64,000 nucleotides of DNA from Telluria mixta (GTDB lineage: Bacteria > Pseudomonadota > Gammaproteobacteria > Burkholderiales > Burkholderiaceae_D). Positions 1-9,612 of the stretch are shown in pieces. The position numbers and the translations under genes are program-made. Location: positions 6,510,001 through 6,574,000 of the forward strand of contig NZ_CP119520.1 of the NCBI RefSeq assembly GCF_029223865.1, written 5' to 3'. Below the pieces are notes generated by a model, which saw only the letters and a list, made by a program, of their open reading frames with translations, had not been told where the DNA came from and searched no databases. Position 1 is the stretch's first letter. The number at the start of each line of letters is the position of its first letter.

Positions 1-1
1 A

Positions 2-106
2 GTGGAGGCGGCGATCGAGCGCCTGGAAAAGGCCGTGGCGGCCGTGTATCCGGCCATCCGCCACATCTATTTCGAATCGGGTGCGCTGCGCTCGGCGATG
101 CGTTAA
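2..106 (+). CDS. 3' end of a gene cut by the window start; possibly a cation diffusion facilitator
   Basis: Only the last 34 residues are present, ending in TAA at 104-106. The tail is amphipathic with a short 'IRHIYFESGAL' strand, which resembles the C-terminal cytoplasmic domain of cation diffusion facilitator efflux proteins. That would suit the metal-resistance genes that follow, but 34 residues are too few to be sure. The frame is open back to the first base. It overlaps the 3' end of the convergent gene by 4 bp. Confidence 0.4.
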   Translation: MEAAIERLEKAVAAVYPAIRHIYFESGALRSAMR

Positions 107-468
107 TCGGCCTTCACGACGGGCAGTGCCCGGAACCGCGGCGAACGGGCGCGGAACTCGCGCAGCAGGCCGTCGACGACGGCCGCTGTGTGCAGCCGCA
201 GCACCGCCGGATCGGGATTGCGCTTTGCCACGGCGAACAGCGCGGTGCATTCGGCCAGCTGCGCCAGCGCCACCGCGACGCCGTCGCGGCCCGGCATGAC
301 GCGCGCGCTGGAGAAGTGCGGGCGACAATGCCGATCGAGGCCGAACGAGCCTTGTACGAGGCGATCCACACCCATGTCGAAAATCACCCGGTCGATGACT
401 TGCGCGGCCCGCTCGCCCACTTGGCGCTGGCTGCGCATAGTCCGTGTCGCGAACATCCGCCTCAACAT
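103..468 (-). CDS. hypothetical protein, 121 aa
   Basis: I do not recognise this protein. It is a soluble-looking 121-residue product, with no signal peptide or membrane segment, ending in TAA opposite the stop of the preceding gene. Its composition is ordinary (mixed helix, Arg-rich N-terminus) and it fills an otherwise empty stretch, so it is plausibly real. The second Met (residue 5) has the better ribosome site, a GAGGCGG just before it, so the protein may begin there. It would be transcribed divergently from the copper operon. A regulatory role is possible but nothing in the sequence shows it. Confidence 0.45.
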   Translation of the reverse strand: MLRRMFATRTMRSQRQVGERAAQVIDRVIFDMGVDRLVQGSFGLDRHCRPHFSSARVMPGRDGVAVALAQLAECTALFAVAKRNPDPAVLRLHTAAVVDGLLREFRARSPRFRALPVVKAD

Positions 469-579
469 CCCGTTCCCGTTTGTTCTACTTGTAATATCAA
501 TATGCTAGCACGTGTAGCCAGTCTTGCATCACTTATTGCACCCTGGATGCATCGAAATGCAACAGTCCATCGTGCTAGA

Positions 580-954
580 ATGCGGTCGATGAACACCGTA
601 ATGCGCGCGCTGATCGTCTGGCTGCTGTTGCTGGCCCTGCCCTTCCAGGGGCTGGCCGCGGCACGCATGCTGCCGTCCACGAGTGCGCCGGCCGCGATGA
701 CGGTCACGCACGCCGCGCCGATGGCGAAGAGCTGCCACGAGATGATGGCCGCACCCGCGGCGGACCACGGCGATCATCAGCACAAACACCGCAGCGTCTG
801 CGGCGACTGCTGCGTCGTCGTTGCGCTCGTGCCCGTGCCGCTGGTCCCGCCGGCGTTCGCGCCACCCTCCATCGCCATCCCGTTCGACGCCGGCCACCTG
901 GCCAGCGCCGATCCGACCTTGCCCGAGCGCCCTCCCCGTCACCTCGTCGCCTGA
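580..954 (+). CDS. small exported His/Cys-containing protein, first gene of the copper operon
   Basis: A 124-residue protein with a clear N-terminal signal peptide (hydrophobic WLLLLALPFQG, cleavage after about GLAAA), so it acts in the periplasm. The mature part has scattered Met and a metal-binding-like cluster DHGDHQHKHR followed by CGDCC. It resembles the small CopL-like or DUF2946-like proteins often found ahead of copper genes; exact membership is uncertain. Starts are possible at 580, 589 and 601. The open frame extends upstream without a signal peptide, and that part is not credible. It leads a tandem set with the next three genes; a copper-sequestering or sensing role is inferred from context. 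Confidence 0.65.
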   Translation: MRSMNTVMRALIVWLLLLALPFQGLAAARMLPSTSAPAAMTVTHAAPMAKSCHEMMAAPAADHGDHQHKHRSVCGDCCVVVALVPVPLVPPAFAPPSIAIPFDAGHLASADPTLPERPPRHLVA

Positions 955-1020
955 ACGCCCGTATCACACCGCCTGCGCCGTGCGCGGCGGTGCCATTCAC
1001 GCATTCGCAACGAGGACGAC

Positions 1021-1356
1021 ATGAAACGATCCATCCATCACTACGCCCTGGCCATCCTGCTGGGCGCCGCCGGCGCGCACGCCGCCGCACAAACCGCTTC
1101 CGCCGGCGTCGCCGATCCGCAGGCGCCAGTGCCCCGGACGCAGGCCCGGCCAATCATCGATTACCGCACCGAACCCGCGCCCGCCGCGTCCATGTCTGCG
1201 CCCATGGCGGGCCACGACCATCACGCCGGGATGGACATGGGCGGCGGAGACAAGAAAGGCATGCAGTGCATGAAAGGCGACAGCAAATGCGGCTGCTGCG
1301 CCGATATGAAGATGAAGGATGGCGGCTGCTGTTGCGACCACAAGGAGGCAAAGTGA
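1021..1356 (+). CDS. exported Met/His/Cys-rich copper-binding-like protein
   Basis: A 111-residue protein with a signal peptide (cleavage near AHAAAQT). After a Pro-rich linker it has a dense metal-ligand tail: GHDHHAGMDMGG, MQCMKGDSKCGCC, MKMKDGGCCC, HK. Such Met/His/Cys runs bind Cu(I)/Cu(II) in periplasmic copper proteins, so the role of a periplasmic copper buffer is a reasonable inference. A GAGGA sequence lies upstream of the ATG. The stop overlaps the start of the next gene by one base (TGATG), which implies translational coupling with the TolC-type protein. Confidence 0.75.
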   Translation: MKRSIHHYALAILLGAAGAHAAAQTASAGVADPQAPVPRTQARPIIDYRTEPAPAASMSAPMAGHDHHAGMDMGGGDKKGMQCMKGDSKCGCCADMKMKDGGCCCDHKEAK

Positions 1357-2729
1357 TGCCGCAGGCACGCTTTTGCGTACCCGCCGCCGCACTGGTCCTG
1401 CTGGCCGGCTGCGCGACGGTCACGCCGGATGGCGGCTTCGGCGACGTCGCCGCAACGACCCGGTCCCGCATCGGCACCACGCCGGAACTGGTGCGCAACG
1501 GCGCCGGGCAAGGGGCGCTGGCCGCATCGCTGCGCGACCTGCCCGTGTTCAGGGAAGGCCGTCCGCTGGACATGGACACAGCCGTGCGCATCGCCCTCGT
1601 CAACCATCCGGGCCTGCAGGCCACGTATTGGAACGTCGGCATCGCGCAGGCCGACCTCGCGCAGGCATCCCGGCCCCGCAATCCGTCGTTCGACTTCACG
1701 CGGCTCGCCGCCGGCGGCGTCCTCGAGATCGAGCGCGGCATCACGTTCGATCTCGTCGGCCTCCTGACGACGCCGCTGGCGGCCCGCATGGAGACGCGCC
1801 GCTTCGAGCAGGTGAAACGCGACGTGGGCGCCGCCATCGAACGCCACGCCCTCGAGACGCGCACGGCGTGGGTGGAGGCGGTGGCGAGCCGGCAGGCGCT
1901 CGAGTACGCGCGCCGCGTGCGGGCGTCCGCCGAAGCCGGTGCGGAACTGACGGGCCGCATGGCGAAGGCCGGCAACACGAACCAGCTCGAACTGGCGCGC
2001 GAACAGGTGTTCCTGGCCGAAGCGGCGCGCGACGTCGCGCGCGCGGACAAGCGTGCGACAGCCGCGCGCGAGCGCCTCACGCGCGCGCTCGGGCTGTGGG
2101 GCCAGGACGCGAACTATGCCCTGCCCGACCACCTGCCCGACCTGCCGCCCGCGCCGGCGGAACTGCCGGACGTCGAACGCATCGCGCTGGCGCAGCGCCT
2201 GGACGTGCGCGCGGCACAGGCCGAGGCGGCCGCCACCGCGGCGGATCTCGGGCTCACGCGCACGACGCGCTTCATCAACGTGCTCGATCTCGGGGTCGCC
2301 AACAAGACGCAGACCGGCGAGCCGACGGAACGAGGCTATTCGCTGTCGCTGGAACTGCCGCTGTTCGACTGGGGCGGTGCCCGCGTGGCGCGCGCCGAGG
2401 CCACGTACATGCAGGCGGTGAACCAGGTCGCGCTCGTGGCCGTCACGGCGCGCAGCGAGGCACGCGAAGGCTATCTCGCGTACCGCAACGCGTACGACGT
2501 GGCGCAGCATTACCGCGACACGATCCTCCCCCTGCGCAAGAAGATCGGGAAAGAAGTCCTGCTGCGCTACAACGGCATGCTCGCCAGCCCGCACGACCTG
2601 CTGGCCGATGCGCGCGCACAGGCCGAGGCGGTCGGCGCCTACATCGAGGCGCTGGAAGCCTTCTGGACCGCGCACGCCGAGCTGGAAGCGACACTCGGCA
2701 CCCGACTGAACAAGGAAAAAGCAGAATGA
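1356..2729 (+). CDS. TolC/CusC-type outer-membrane lipoprotein
   Basis: A 457-residue outer membrane efflux protein. The N-terminus has a lipoprotein signal with lipobox LAGC, so the mature protein is lipid-anchored like CusC and OprM. The rest has the alternating helical and short-strand pattern of the TolC fold, with two repeat halves (for example DLAQASRPRNPSFDF and LGLTRTTRFINVLDLGV). The start is chosen at the ATG overlapping the previous stop, preceded by AAGGAGG. No RND pump or membrane-fusion protein lies in the operon, so it may work with a distant pump or serve the multicopper oxidase. The stop overlaps the next start by 4 bp (ATGA). Confidence 0.85.
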   Translation: MPQARFCVPAAALVLLAGCATVTPDGGFGDVAATTRSRIGTTPELVRNGAGQGALAASLRDLPVFREGRPLDMDTAVRIALVNHPGLQATYWNVGIAQADLAQASRPRNPSFDFTRLAAGGVLEIERGITFDLVGLLTTPLAARMETRRFEQVKRDVGAAIERHALETRTAWVEAVASRQALEYARRVRASAEAGAELTGRMAKAGNTNQLELAREQVFLAEAARDVARADKRATAARERLTRALGLWGQDANYALPDHLPDLPPAPAELPDVERIALAQRLDVRAAQAEAAATAADLGLTRTTRFINVLDLGVANKTQTGEPTERGYSLSLELPLFDWGGARVARAEATYMQAVNQVALVAVTARSEAREGYLAYRNAYDVAQHYRDTILPLRKKIGKEVLLRYNGMLASPHDLLADARAQAEAVGAYIEALEAFWTAHAELEATLGTRLNKEKAE

Positions 2730-4093
2730 CCACCCGTCGAAATTTCATCACCGGCGCGGCCGGCGCCATGGTCGGCGCCTCGCTCGTGTCGAAGGCCGGC
2801 GCGGCCGCCATTCCGGAAGCCCCGGTCCAGTCGTCGCCCGCCACCCAGCCGCCGCTGCATCCGACGAGCGGCCGGCCGTACAACCCCGTCGTCACCCTGA
2901 ACGGCTGGAGCCTGCCGTGGCGCATGAAGGACGGCGTCAAGGAATTCCACCTCGTGGCCGAACCCGTCGTGCGTGAGATCGCGCCCGGCATGAAGGCGAA
3001 CCTGTGGGGCTACAACGGCCAGAGTCCGGGACCGACGATCGAGGTCGTCGAAGGCGACAAGGTGCGCATCTTCGTGACCAATAAACTGCCGGAGGCGACG
3101 ACGATCCACTGGCACGGCCAGATCCTGCCCAGCGGGATGGACGGCGTGGCGGGGCTCGTGCAGCCCGCCATCGCGCCCGGCAAGACGTTCGTCTACGAAT
3201 TCGTCGCCCGTTACGCCGGCACCTTCATGTACCACCCGCACAGCGACGAGATGACGCAGATGGCGATGGGCATGATGGGCTTCTGGGTCACGCACCCGAA
3301 GGACCCGCGCCGGCACGCCGTCGACCGCGACTTCGTGTTCCTGCTGAACGCGTACGACATCGAGCCCGGCAACTACACGCCGAACGTGAACACGATGTTG
3401 GACTTCAACCTGTGGACGATCAACAGCCGCGCCTTCCCCGGCACGGACCCGATGGTCGTGCGCAAGGACGACAAGGTGCGCATCCGCATGGGCAACCTGA
3501 CGATGACGAACCACCCGTTCCACATCCACGGCCACCGCTTCGAGGTGACGGGCACGGACGGCGGCTGGATCCCGCCGTCCGCGCGCTGGCCCGAGGTGAC
3601 GGTCGACATCGGCGTGGGCCAGATGCGCGCCATCGAATTCGTCGCCGACAACCCGGGCGACTGGGCGTTCCACTGCCATAAATCGCACCACACGATGAAC
3701 GCGATGAGCCACGCCATGCCGAACCTGATCGGCGTCGACCAGGCCGGCGTGGCGAAGAAGATCAACGACCTCGTGCCGGGCTATATGGTCATGGGCGACA
3801 AGGGCGGCTCGATGGGCGGCATGCACATGGCGCTGCCGGAAAACACGCTGCCCATGATGGCGGGCCGCGGCCCGTTCGGCGACATCGAGATGGGCGGCAT
3901 GTTCACCGTCATCAAGATACGCGAGGGACTCGCGCGGGGCGACTACCGCGATCCGGGCTGGTACAAGCACCCGGCCGGCACGGTGGCGCACGAGTGGACG
4001 GGGCCTGTGCCCGACGCGGTCAGCGCACCGGGGGCGCCGGCGTCCGGGGAGGTCATCGGGACCGCCAGGCGGGGTGGGCACGAGGGCCACTGA
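2726..4093 (+). CDS. periplasmic multicopper oxidase (copper-resistance type)
   Basis: A 455-residue multicopper oxidase with a Tat-type leader (TTRRNFITGAAGA). All copper-ligand motifs are visible: HWHGQ (His128), YHPHSDE (His170), HPFHIHGHRF (from His263), and HCHKSHHTMNAM (from His316) with the type 1 Cys317 and an axial Met. It would oxidise Cu(I) to the less toxic Cu(II) in the periplasm, as CueO and CopA-type oxidases do. It is shorter than PcoA/CopA (about 600 aa), and the Met-rich stretch lies late (MGGMHMALPENTLPMMAG and following) rather than in a central insert. It is the last gene of the 580-4093 set and is coupled to the TolC-type gene by an ATGA overlap. Confidence 0.9.
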   Translation: MTTRRNFITGAAGAMVGASLVSKAGAAAIPEAPVQSSPATQPPLHPTSGRPYNPVVTLNGWSLPWRMKDGVKEFHLVAEPVVREIAPGMKANLWGYNGQSPGPTIEVVEGDKVRIFVTNKLPEATTIHWHGQILPSGMDGVAGLVQPAIAPGKTFVYEFVARYAGTFMYHPHSDEMTQMAMGMMGFWVTHPKDPRRHAVDRDFVFLLNAYDIEPGNYTPNVNTMLDFNLWTINSRAFPGTDPMVVRKDDKVRIRMGNLTMTNHPFHIHGHRFEVTGTDGGWIPPSARWPEVTVDIGVGQMRAIEFVADNPGDWAFHCHKSHHTMNAMSHAMPNLIGVDQAGVAKKINDLVPGYMVMGDKGGSMGGMHMALPENTLPMMAGRGPFGDIEMGGMFTVIKIREGLARGDYRDPGWYKHPAGTVAHEWTGPVPDAVSAPGAPASGEVIGTARRGGHEGH

Positions 4094-4188
4094 CCGTCCC
4101 GTCACGCCCATCGGGGCGTTGGTCACACAGGCCGCCCGCTGACGCCGGTCGTCTCCGACAATCCGGTTCGCCAGATTGAAAGGACACC

Positions 4189-6171
4189 GTGACCAAGCCC
4201 CATTATGCCGCGCTCCTGCTCGTGCTCGCCGCGCCGTCGGCCCGCGCCGGGGATCCGCCCGCCCCGACCGTGACCGTCTCTGCAAAAAAGGAGGCGGTGG
4301 TAAAAAAGATCGACAAGACCGTCTACGACGTGTCGAACGACCCGCGCGCCGCCAACGGCTCCGCGCAGGACGTGCTGCAGTCGACGCCCGAGCTGACGGT
4401 GACGGCCGACGGCCGGATCGCGGTCAAGGGCAATACGCAGGTCACGGTCCTCGTCGACGGCAAGCCGACGGCACTGCTGTCCGGCGCCGGCGAAGACCGC
4501 GCGGTGGCGCTGCAGACCATGAGCGGTGCCGACATCGCGAGCGTGGAAGTCATCACGAATCCGTCCGCCGCGCAGAACGCCAACGGCGGCGCGATCGTGA
4601 ATATTGTCCTGAAGCGCAACCGCAAGCCCGGCGCGCACGCGCAGGTCCAGGGCAGCGCCTCGGACCAGGACTTGTGGAATGCCGGTGCGTCGGGCGACGC
4701 GACGCGCGGACGGTTGAGCGTGCACGGCAACCTGGCGGTTCGCCATGACGGCACGCGCAAGGTTCGCCGGTCGGCCGTCGACTGGCGCAATCCATTCACC
4801 GGCCAGGCTGGACAGACGGTGCAATCGTCCGAGGTGTTCGTCCGCCGCGTGGTCGACAGCGCCGCGCTGGGCGCCGACTATGCGCTGACCGACACGGACA
4901 GCATCAGCGTCTCGGCGCGGCACAGCCGGCGCCGTTCGCATCCCCTGTTCGATGTGCTGGGCGAGGAGCGCGAAGGCGGCATGGAGACCATCCATCACCG
5001 CATCTCTTACGGCCCCAACGAGCAGTCCGACGCCAGCGCGAGCCTGACCTACGGCCGCCAGCAGGACGGCGCCGCGCTGAAGGCCTCGCTCCAGCACAGC
5101 ACGACGGATGCGCTGGTCGACAAATCCTACCGCGACGTGTTCGTCACACCTGCGCGCGCCACCGCATACAGCCGCGGCGCAAGCAGGTCGGCGCGCCGCC
5201 TCGACCAGGCCACGGTCGACTGGACGCCGGGCCAGTGGGGCCTGGGCCTCGACATCCAGCGCAAGTCCGACGATATCGGCAACGTCCAGGCGGCCGTCGA
5301 TCCCGCGACAGGCGCCGAGACTCCGGACCGCGGCACGACCAATGCGTACGTCGTGACGACGACGTCGGCCGCGGCGTACGTGACCGACCGGATCGTCTCC
5401 GGCAAATGGGAAGCGCTGCTGGGCGGACGGGCCGAGCACACGGCGGGCCGGCGCGCGTTCAATCCCAGCCTGCACGTGAAATACGCGCTGCGCGACGACA
5501 CCGACCTGACGCTCGGCTACCGCCGCAGCCTGCAGCTGCCCGACCCGCGCGACCTGAATCCGTTCACCACATATGTCGACGCGCAGAACCTCAGCCGGGG
5601 CAATCCGGACCTCGGACCGCAGCGCCTCGGGTCATGGGAGGTCGGCGTGAACAGGGAGACGCCGCACCTGACCGGCAGCGCCGGCGCCTTCTACCGCACG
5701 GGCCGCGATACCGTGGTCGACGCACGCAGCTTCGAACACGACGTGCTGGTGACGTCGAAACGGAATGGCGGCGAGGCCCGCGCGGCCGGCATCACGGGCT
5801 CGCTGGACTGGAAGCCCGGCGGACCGCTGCAGCTCGGTGCGGACGGCGGCATCTACCGCGTGGTGCTCGACCAGGAGGCCGTCGCGGGCTATGTCAACGT
5901 CAGGGTCGGATACGGCGACATGTCGCTCGACGCGCACGCCCAGTCGGCCGGCATCACGCCGCAGGGCCGCTACGGGCCGACGAGCAGCGTGAACCTGACG
6001 TGGAAGCATGCGCTGAGCAAGACATTGAGCCTGACGGTCAACGCCAACGACATCTTCGACGGCAGCCGGCGCGCGTATCGCATCGACACGCCCACGTTCC
6101 ACCAGGCCGGATTCGACCACTTCGTCGCCCGGCGCGTGTACGTGGGTGTCGTCAAGCGCTTTTCGCAGTGA
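4189..6171 (+). CDS. TonB-dependent outer-membrane receptor
   Basis: A 660-residue outer-membrane receptor that starts at GTG (AAAGGA six bases upstream), with a signal peptide cleaved near ARAG. A plug domain follows (about residues 40-150, with [21 protein letters not shown] and [13 protein letters not shown]), then a beta-barrel of alternating strands ending in aromatic VYVGVVKRF. It uses TonB energy to import a ligand; the substrate cannot be read from sequence, but its place between two copper units suggests metal-related transport. The last 20 bp overlap the convergent ATPase/CopZ gene. It is separated from the oxidase by 95 bp, so it may have its own promoter. Confidence 0.85.
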   Translation: MTKPHYAALLLVLAAPSARAGDPPAPTVTVSAKKEAVVKKIDKTVYDVSNDPRAANGSAQDVLQSTPELTVTADGRIAVKGNTQVTVLVDGKPTALLSGAGEDRAVALQTMSGADIASVEVITNPSAAQNANGGAIVNIVLKRNRKPGAHAQVQGSASDQDLWNAGASGDATRGRLSVHGNLAVRHDGTRKVRRSAVDWRNPFTGQAGQTVQSSEVFVRRVVDSAALGADYALTDTDSISVSARHSRRRSHPLFDVLGEEREGGMETIHHRISYGPNEQSDASASLTYGRQQDGAALKASLQHSTTDALVDKSYRDVFVTPARATAYSRGASRSARRLDQATVDWTPGQWGLGLDIQRKSDDIGNVQAAVDPATGAETPDRGTTNAYVVTTTSAAAYVTDRIVSGKWEALLGGRAEHTAGRRAFNPSLHVKYALRDDTDLTLGYRRSLQLPDPRDLNPFTTYVDAQNLSRGNPDLGPQRLGSWEVGVNRETPHLTGSAGAFYRTGRDTVVDARSFEHDVLVTSKRNGGEARAAGITGSLDWKPGGPLQLGADGGIYRVVLDQEAVAGYVNVRVGYGDMSLDAHAQSAGITPQGRYGPTSSVNLTWKHALSKTLSLTVNANDIFDGSRRAYRIDTPTFHQAGFDHFVARRVYVGVVKRFSQ

Positions 6172-6355
6172 CCGGATAGCCGGCCGCCGCGATCGCCTCG
6201 GCGATCTTGTCGAGGTCCGCCGTGCTGTCGATTTTCACCTTCTTGGTCGGCAGGTCGACTTCGACCTTCGCATCCTTGTCGAGGGCCTGCACGGACTTCG
6301 TGACGCGGCCCACGCAGTGGCCGCAGCTCATGTCTTCGACGGTCAATTCATACAT
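6152..6355 (-). CDS. copZ: copper chaperone CopZ from an internal start inside copA
   Basis: From the internal ATG at 6355 the frame encodes a complete 67-residue HMA protein ([14 protein letters not shown]...), the normal size of a free CopZ copper chaperone. The ATG is preceded by AAGGAG eight bases upstream, a strong ribosome site that has no purpose if only the fusion is made. I read this as a formerly separate copZ that lost the stop of copA, or a gene designed to yield both products. A free CopZ would hand Cu(I) to the ATPase. Whether both forms exist is inference; the open frame and the ribosome site are seen directly. Confidence 0.55.
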   Translation of the reverse strand: MYELTVEDMSCGHCVGRVTKSVQALDKDAKVEVDLPTKKVKIDSTADLDKIAEAIAAAGYPVTAKSA

Positions 6356-8557
6356 CGTGTGTGCTCCTTGGGGTTGGGTTGAGATGGTATCGGGTGCGGG
6401 CCGCGGCGCCGGCTGCCAGCGCCGCAGCAGCAGCGCATTGGTGACGACGCTGACGGAACTCAGCGCCATCGCGGCACCGGCCAGCACGGGATTCAGCAGG
6501 CCGAGCGCGGCGACCGGAATGCCGACGACGTTGTAGACGAAGGCCCACACGAGGTTCTGGCGGATCTTGCGCCACGTGCGGTCCGAGATGTCGATGGCGT
6601 CCGCCACGAGCAGCGGGTCGCCGCGCATCAGCGTCACGCCGGCCGTGTGCAGCGCGACGTCCGTGCCGCCGGCCATGGCGATGCCGACGTGGGCCGCGGC
6701 CAGCGCCGGCGCGTCGTTGATGCCGTCGCCGACCATGCCGACTTTACGGCCTTCCGTCATCAGGCCGCGCACGACGTCCGCCTTGTCCTGGGGCTGCACC
6801 TGCGCGACCCAGCGCGTCAGGCCGAGCGTCTGCGCAACGGCGCGGGCGCTGCCTTCGTTGTCGCCGCTCAGCATCATGCTGTCCACGCCCAGGTCGCGCA
6901 GGCGGGCGATGGCGGCGCGGCTCGTCGCTTTCAGACGGTCGCCGAACGCGAGCACGCCCTCGACTGCGATGCCGCCGTCGTGTTCACGGGCCAGCCAAGA
7001 GACGGTGCGCCCGTCCGCTTCGTGGCGTTCGGCCGCGGCCACCAATGCGGCAGCCGGGGAACCGGCGCCGATGTCGTCGAGCAGCCTGCGGTTGCCGAGC
7101 CAGACGGTCGCGCCCTCCACGCGGGCACGCACGCCGCGGCCCGGCAATGCCGCCGCTTCCGTCGCGGCGGGTGCGGTCACGTCCTGCGCCGCCGCGAGTT
7201 CCGTCACGGCCCGCGCCAGCGGGTGCGCACTGCCCTGCTGCACGGCCGCGGCCAGCGCCAGCAGCCGGCTCGTGTCGTTGCCCTCCAGCGCCACGACGCG
7301 GGGACGGCCTTCCGTCAACGTGCCCGTCTTGTCGAACACGACCATCTTGAGGGCGTGCGCCGTCTCCAGCGCTTCCGCGTCCTTGATGAGGATCCCGTGC
7401 CGTGCCGCCGCGCCCGTGCCGACCATGATGCCCGTCGGCGTGGCGAGACCCAGCGCGCACGGGCACGCGATCACCTGCACCGCGACGGCGTTCAGCAAGG
7501 CCTGCTGCCAGTCGCCCGTGGCCAGGCCCCAGGCCAGCAGGGTGATGAGCGATATCAGCAGCACGACGGGCACGAACACGGCACTGACCTTGTCGACGAG
7601 GCGCTGGATCGGCGCTTTCGCCGCCTGCGCATCCTCGACCATGCGGATGATCCGGGCCAGCATGCTGTCCGCACCGACCGCGGTCGCCTCGACGAGCAGC
7701 AGGCCTTCGCCATTGACGGCGCCGCCCGTCACGCGGTCGCCTGCGCCCTTCGCCACGGGCAGGCTTTCGCCCGTCAGCAGCGCTTCGTCGAGGTGGCTCG
7801 CGCCTTCCACGACCTTGCCGTCGGCCGGCACGCGTTCGCCCGGCCGCACGACCATCAGGTCGCCGGCGCGCAGGGCGTCGAGTGCGATGACGGTATCCCG
7901 GCCGTCGCGGCGGACGATCGCTTCGGACGGGCGCAGCGCTTCCAGCGCGCGGATCGCCGCGACGGTCTGGTGCTTCGCCCGGCCTTCCAGCCATTTACCG
8001 AGCAGCACGAGCGTGATGACGACGGCGGCCGATTCGAAATAAAGGTGGCCGTGGCCGCCCGCATTCAGCAACTGCCAGACCGACAGGAAGTACGCCGCCG
8101 ACGTGCCGATGGCCACGAGCAGGTCCATGTTGCCCGCGCCCGCCCGCAGCGCCTTCCAGCCCGCGCGGTAAAAGCGCGCGCCGAGCCAGAACTGGACGGG
8201 CGTCGCCAGCAACAGTTGCAGCCAGCCGGGCAGCATCCAGTCGATGCCGAACGGCGCCAGCAGCATCGGCCCGATGAGTGGAAGGCTGAGCAGCGCGGCC
8301 AGCGCGACGGGCCACCACGTGGGCAGGCCCGGCGCCGTCTCCGCCTTCGCCGTTCCGGTCGGCCTCGCCGCATAACCGGCCTGCTCGACGGCGGCCAGGA
8401 TGGCCTGCAGGTCGAGCCCCTCGCCCTGCACGGCCGCGCGTTCCGTGGCCAGGTTGACGCTCGCGTCGCGCACGCCCGGCACGGCCTTGATCGCCTTTTC
8501 GACGCGCGCCACGCAGGATGCGCACGTCATTCCGCTGATGTCGATATCGATCGCCAT
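6152..8557 (-). CDS. copA: copper-translocating P1B-type ATPase fused in frame to a CopZ-like domain
   Basis: An 801-residue Cu(I) exporter of the inner membrane. An N-terminal HMA domain has GMTCASC (Cys12, Cys15), followed by membrane helices, the transport motif CPC (365-367) in [14 protein letters not shown], the phosphorylation loop DKTGTLTEG (Asp409), and the hinge GDGINDAP. Family members usually stop after the last helices. Here there is no stop, and the frame continues through a short Pro-rich linker into a second HMA domain (735-801; DMSCGHC at 742-748). The start ATG at 8557 has AGGAGG just upstream and a CueR-type promoter beyond it. The linker encodes an AAGGAG site before an internal ATG, so separate CopZ could also be made. 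Confidence 0.92.
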   Translation of the reverse strand: MAIDIDISGMTCASCVARVEKAIKAVPGVRDASVNLATERAAVQGEGLDLQAILAAVEQAGYAARPTGTAKAETAPGLPTWWPVALAALLSLPLIGPMLLAPFGIDWMLPGWLQLLLATPVQFWLGARFYRAGWKALRAGAGNMDLLVAIGTSAAYFLSVWQLLNAGGHGHLYFESAAVVITLVLLGKWLEGRAKHQTVAAIRALEALRPSEAIVRRDGRDTVIALDALRAGDLMVVRPGERVPADGKVVEGASHLDEALLTGESLPVAKGAGDRVTGGAVNGEGLLLVEATAVGADSMLARIIRMVEDAQAAKAPIQRLVDKVSAVFVPVVLLISLITLLAWGLATGDWQQALLNAVAVQVIACPCALGLATPTGIMVGTGAAARHGILIKDAEALETAHALKMVVFDKTGTLTEGRPRVVALEGNDTSRLLALAAAVQQGSAHPLARAVTELAAAQDVTAPAATEAAALPGRGVRARVEGATVWLGNRRLLDDIGAGSPAAALVAAAERHEADGRTVSWLAREHDGGIAVEGVLAFGDRLKATSRAAIARLRDLGVDSMMLSGDNEGSARAVAQTLGLTRWVAQVQPQDKADVVRGLMTEGRKVGMVGDGINDAPALAAAHVGIAMAGGTDVALHTAGVTLMRGDPLLVADAIDISDRTWRKIRQNLVWAFVYNVVGIPVAALGLLNPVLAGAAMALSSVSVVTNALLLRRWQPAPRPAPDTISTQPQGAHTMYELTVEDMSCGHCVGRVTKSVQALDKDAKVEVDLPTKKVKIDSTADLDKIAEAIAAAGYPVTAKSA

Positions 8558-8583
8558 GGGTATCCTCCTGTCATTACCAGCAC

Positions 8584-8614
8584 AGGATATGCCTTCCCAC
8601 AATGGGAAGGTCAA
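8584..8614 (-). promoter_or_regulatory. CueR-type (MerR family) promoter of copA
   Basis: On the minus strand the -35 is TTGACC (8609-8614), the -10 is TATCCT (8584-8589) and the spacer is 19 bp. The spacer carries the dyad ACCTTCC-N7-GGAAGG expected of CueR operators. The long spacer with a dyad between the hexamers is the hallmark of MerR-type activation. The -35 includes the stop codon of tssG (8611-8613). No cueR gene is visible in the window. Confidence 0.88.
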
Positions 8615-9612
8615 GCGGATTGTAAGGGAGGCAGCGGATCGAGCGGGCGCAGTTCGTAACAGAGGTCGGCCCGGTCGGCCGCGGCGGGTGCGGACAGCAG
8701 GTAGCTGTCCAGGCCGAGCCGGCGGCCGGAAGCGTCCAGCTGCACCGGTCGCAGGTCGGCCTGGCGCAGCACGAGCACGATGTCGTACGCGAGGGTCGGC
8801 ACGGCAAAGAGTTGCAGCAGGGTGCGCAGCGCGCGGGCACCCGCGGCGCCGGGCAGGAAATGGTCGTAGCGGGCGCGGTCGAGGGGGCCGATGCGCACGC
8901 GCACGCGCAGGTCCGGGCGCCAGCTGCGTTCCCCCAGCAGCGCGCGGCGGCCCAGCAGCGCGTTGGTGCCGATGACGGTCTGCTCGCCCGGGTCCAGCGG
9001 GTCCCAGTTGCCGATGCCCTCCTGCACGCGCACGGCCACGCCGAAATGGCTGGACAGCACCCGGCCCAGCACGGCCGCCGACACGGGCCGCCGGCGCAGC
9101 AGGCCGGCAAACGCGGCCAGCGCGGTATCCGGCACGCCAGCGCACGCAAAGACGCCGCCGGCCGGCACGCCGGCCAGTGCCAGCAGCAGCGGCAGGTAGC
9201 CGTCGCGCGGACCGGCCACGAGGTGCTCGACCCGGTATTTCTGCCACGCGCGGTACCACAGGGCGAGCATGCGGGTGCTGAACATGTCGAGGAAGGCGCG
9301 GGCCGCCTGCGCGTCCTGCTCGTCCTGCGGCAGCGCGAGCAGGCGCTCCGTCACGTGCAGCGGCAGCGCCCCGTGCGCGCCCAGCAAGCCCATGAAACTC
9401 GGCGTCAGGCGGTAGCCGTCGGCGTCAAGCGCCGCGGCCTCGACCTGGCTGGGCGGGAACCCGAGCGCGAGGCTGTTCGCAAAGCGCAGGTGGCGGGCCA
9501 GCGCCCGGCTTTCGGGGATGCCGCGCTCGCCCAGCGCCAGCAACAGCAGGCGCACGGCCTGGACGAAGTCGAAGCGCTGGGGCTCGGCCAGCAGGCGGGC
9601 GATCAGGTCCAT
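8611..9612 (-). CDS. tssG: type VI secretion baseplate protein TssG
   Basis: A 333-residue protein matching the TssG (VasB/ImpH) family in length and in its start, with '[11 protein letters not shown]' near the N-terminus and 'DSYLLSAP' near the end. TssG dimers with TssF, TssE and TssK form the T6SS baseplate wedge. The start ATG lies inside the end of tssF (10-bp overlap), the usual tssFG coupling. The rest of the T6SS cluster is absent on both sides: downstream is the copA promoter, which overlaps this stop codon, and upstream of tssF is a divergent GST gene. It may serve a secretion system encoded elsewhere. Confidence 0.85.
   Translation of the reverse strand: MDLIARLLAEPQRFDFVQAVRLLLLALGERGIPESRALARHLRFANSLALGFPPSQVEAAALDADGYRLTPSFMGLLGAHGALPLHVTERLLALPQDEQDAQAARAFLDMFSTRMLALWYRAWQKYRVEHLVAGPRDGYLPLLLALAGVPAGGVFACAGVPDTALAAFAGLLRRRPVSAAVLGRVLSSHFGVAVRVQEGIGNWDPLDPGEQTVIGTNALLGRRALLGERSWRPDLRVRVRIGPLDRARYDHFLPGAAGARALRTLLQLFAVPTLAYDIVLVLRQADLRPVQLDASGRRLGLDSYLLSAPAAADRADLCYELRPLDPLPPLQSA

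Noticed and set aside
4097..4125. Short inverted repeat after the multicopper oxidase as a terminator
   Set aside because: The stem is only about five pairs and no T-run follows, so I do not call it a terminator.
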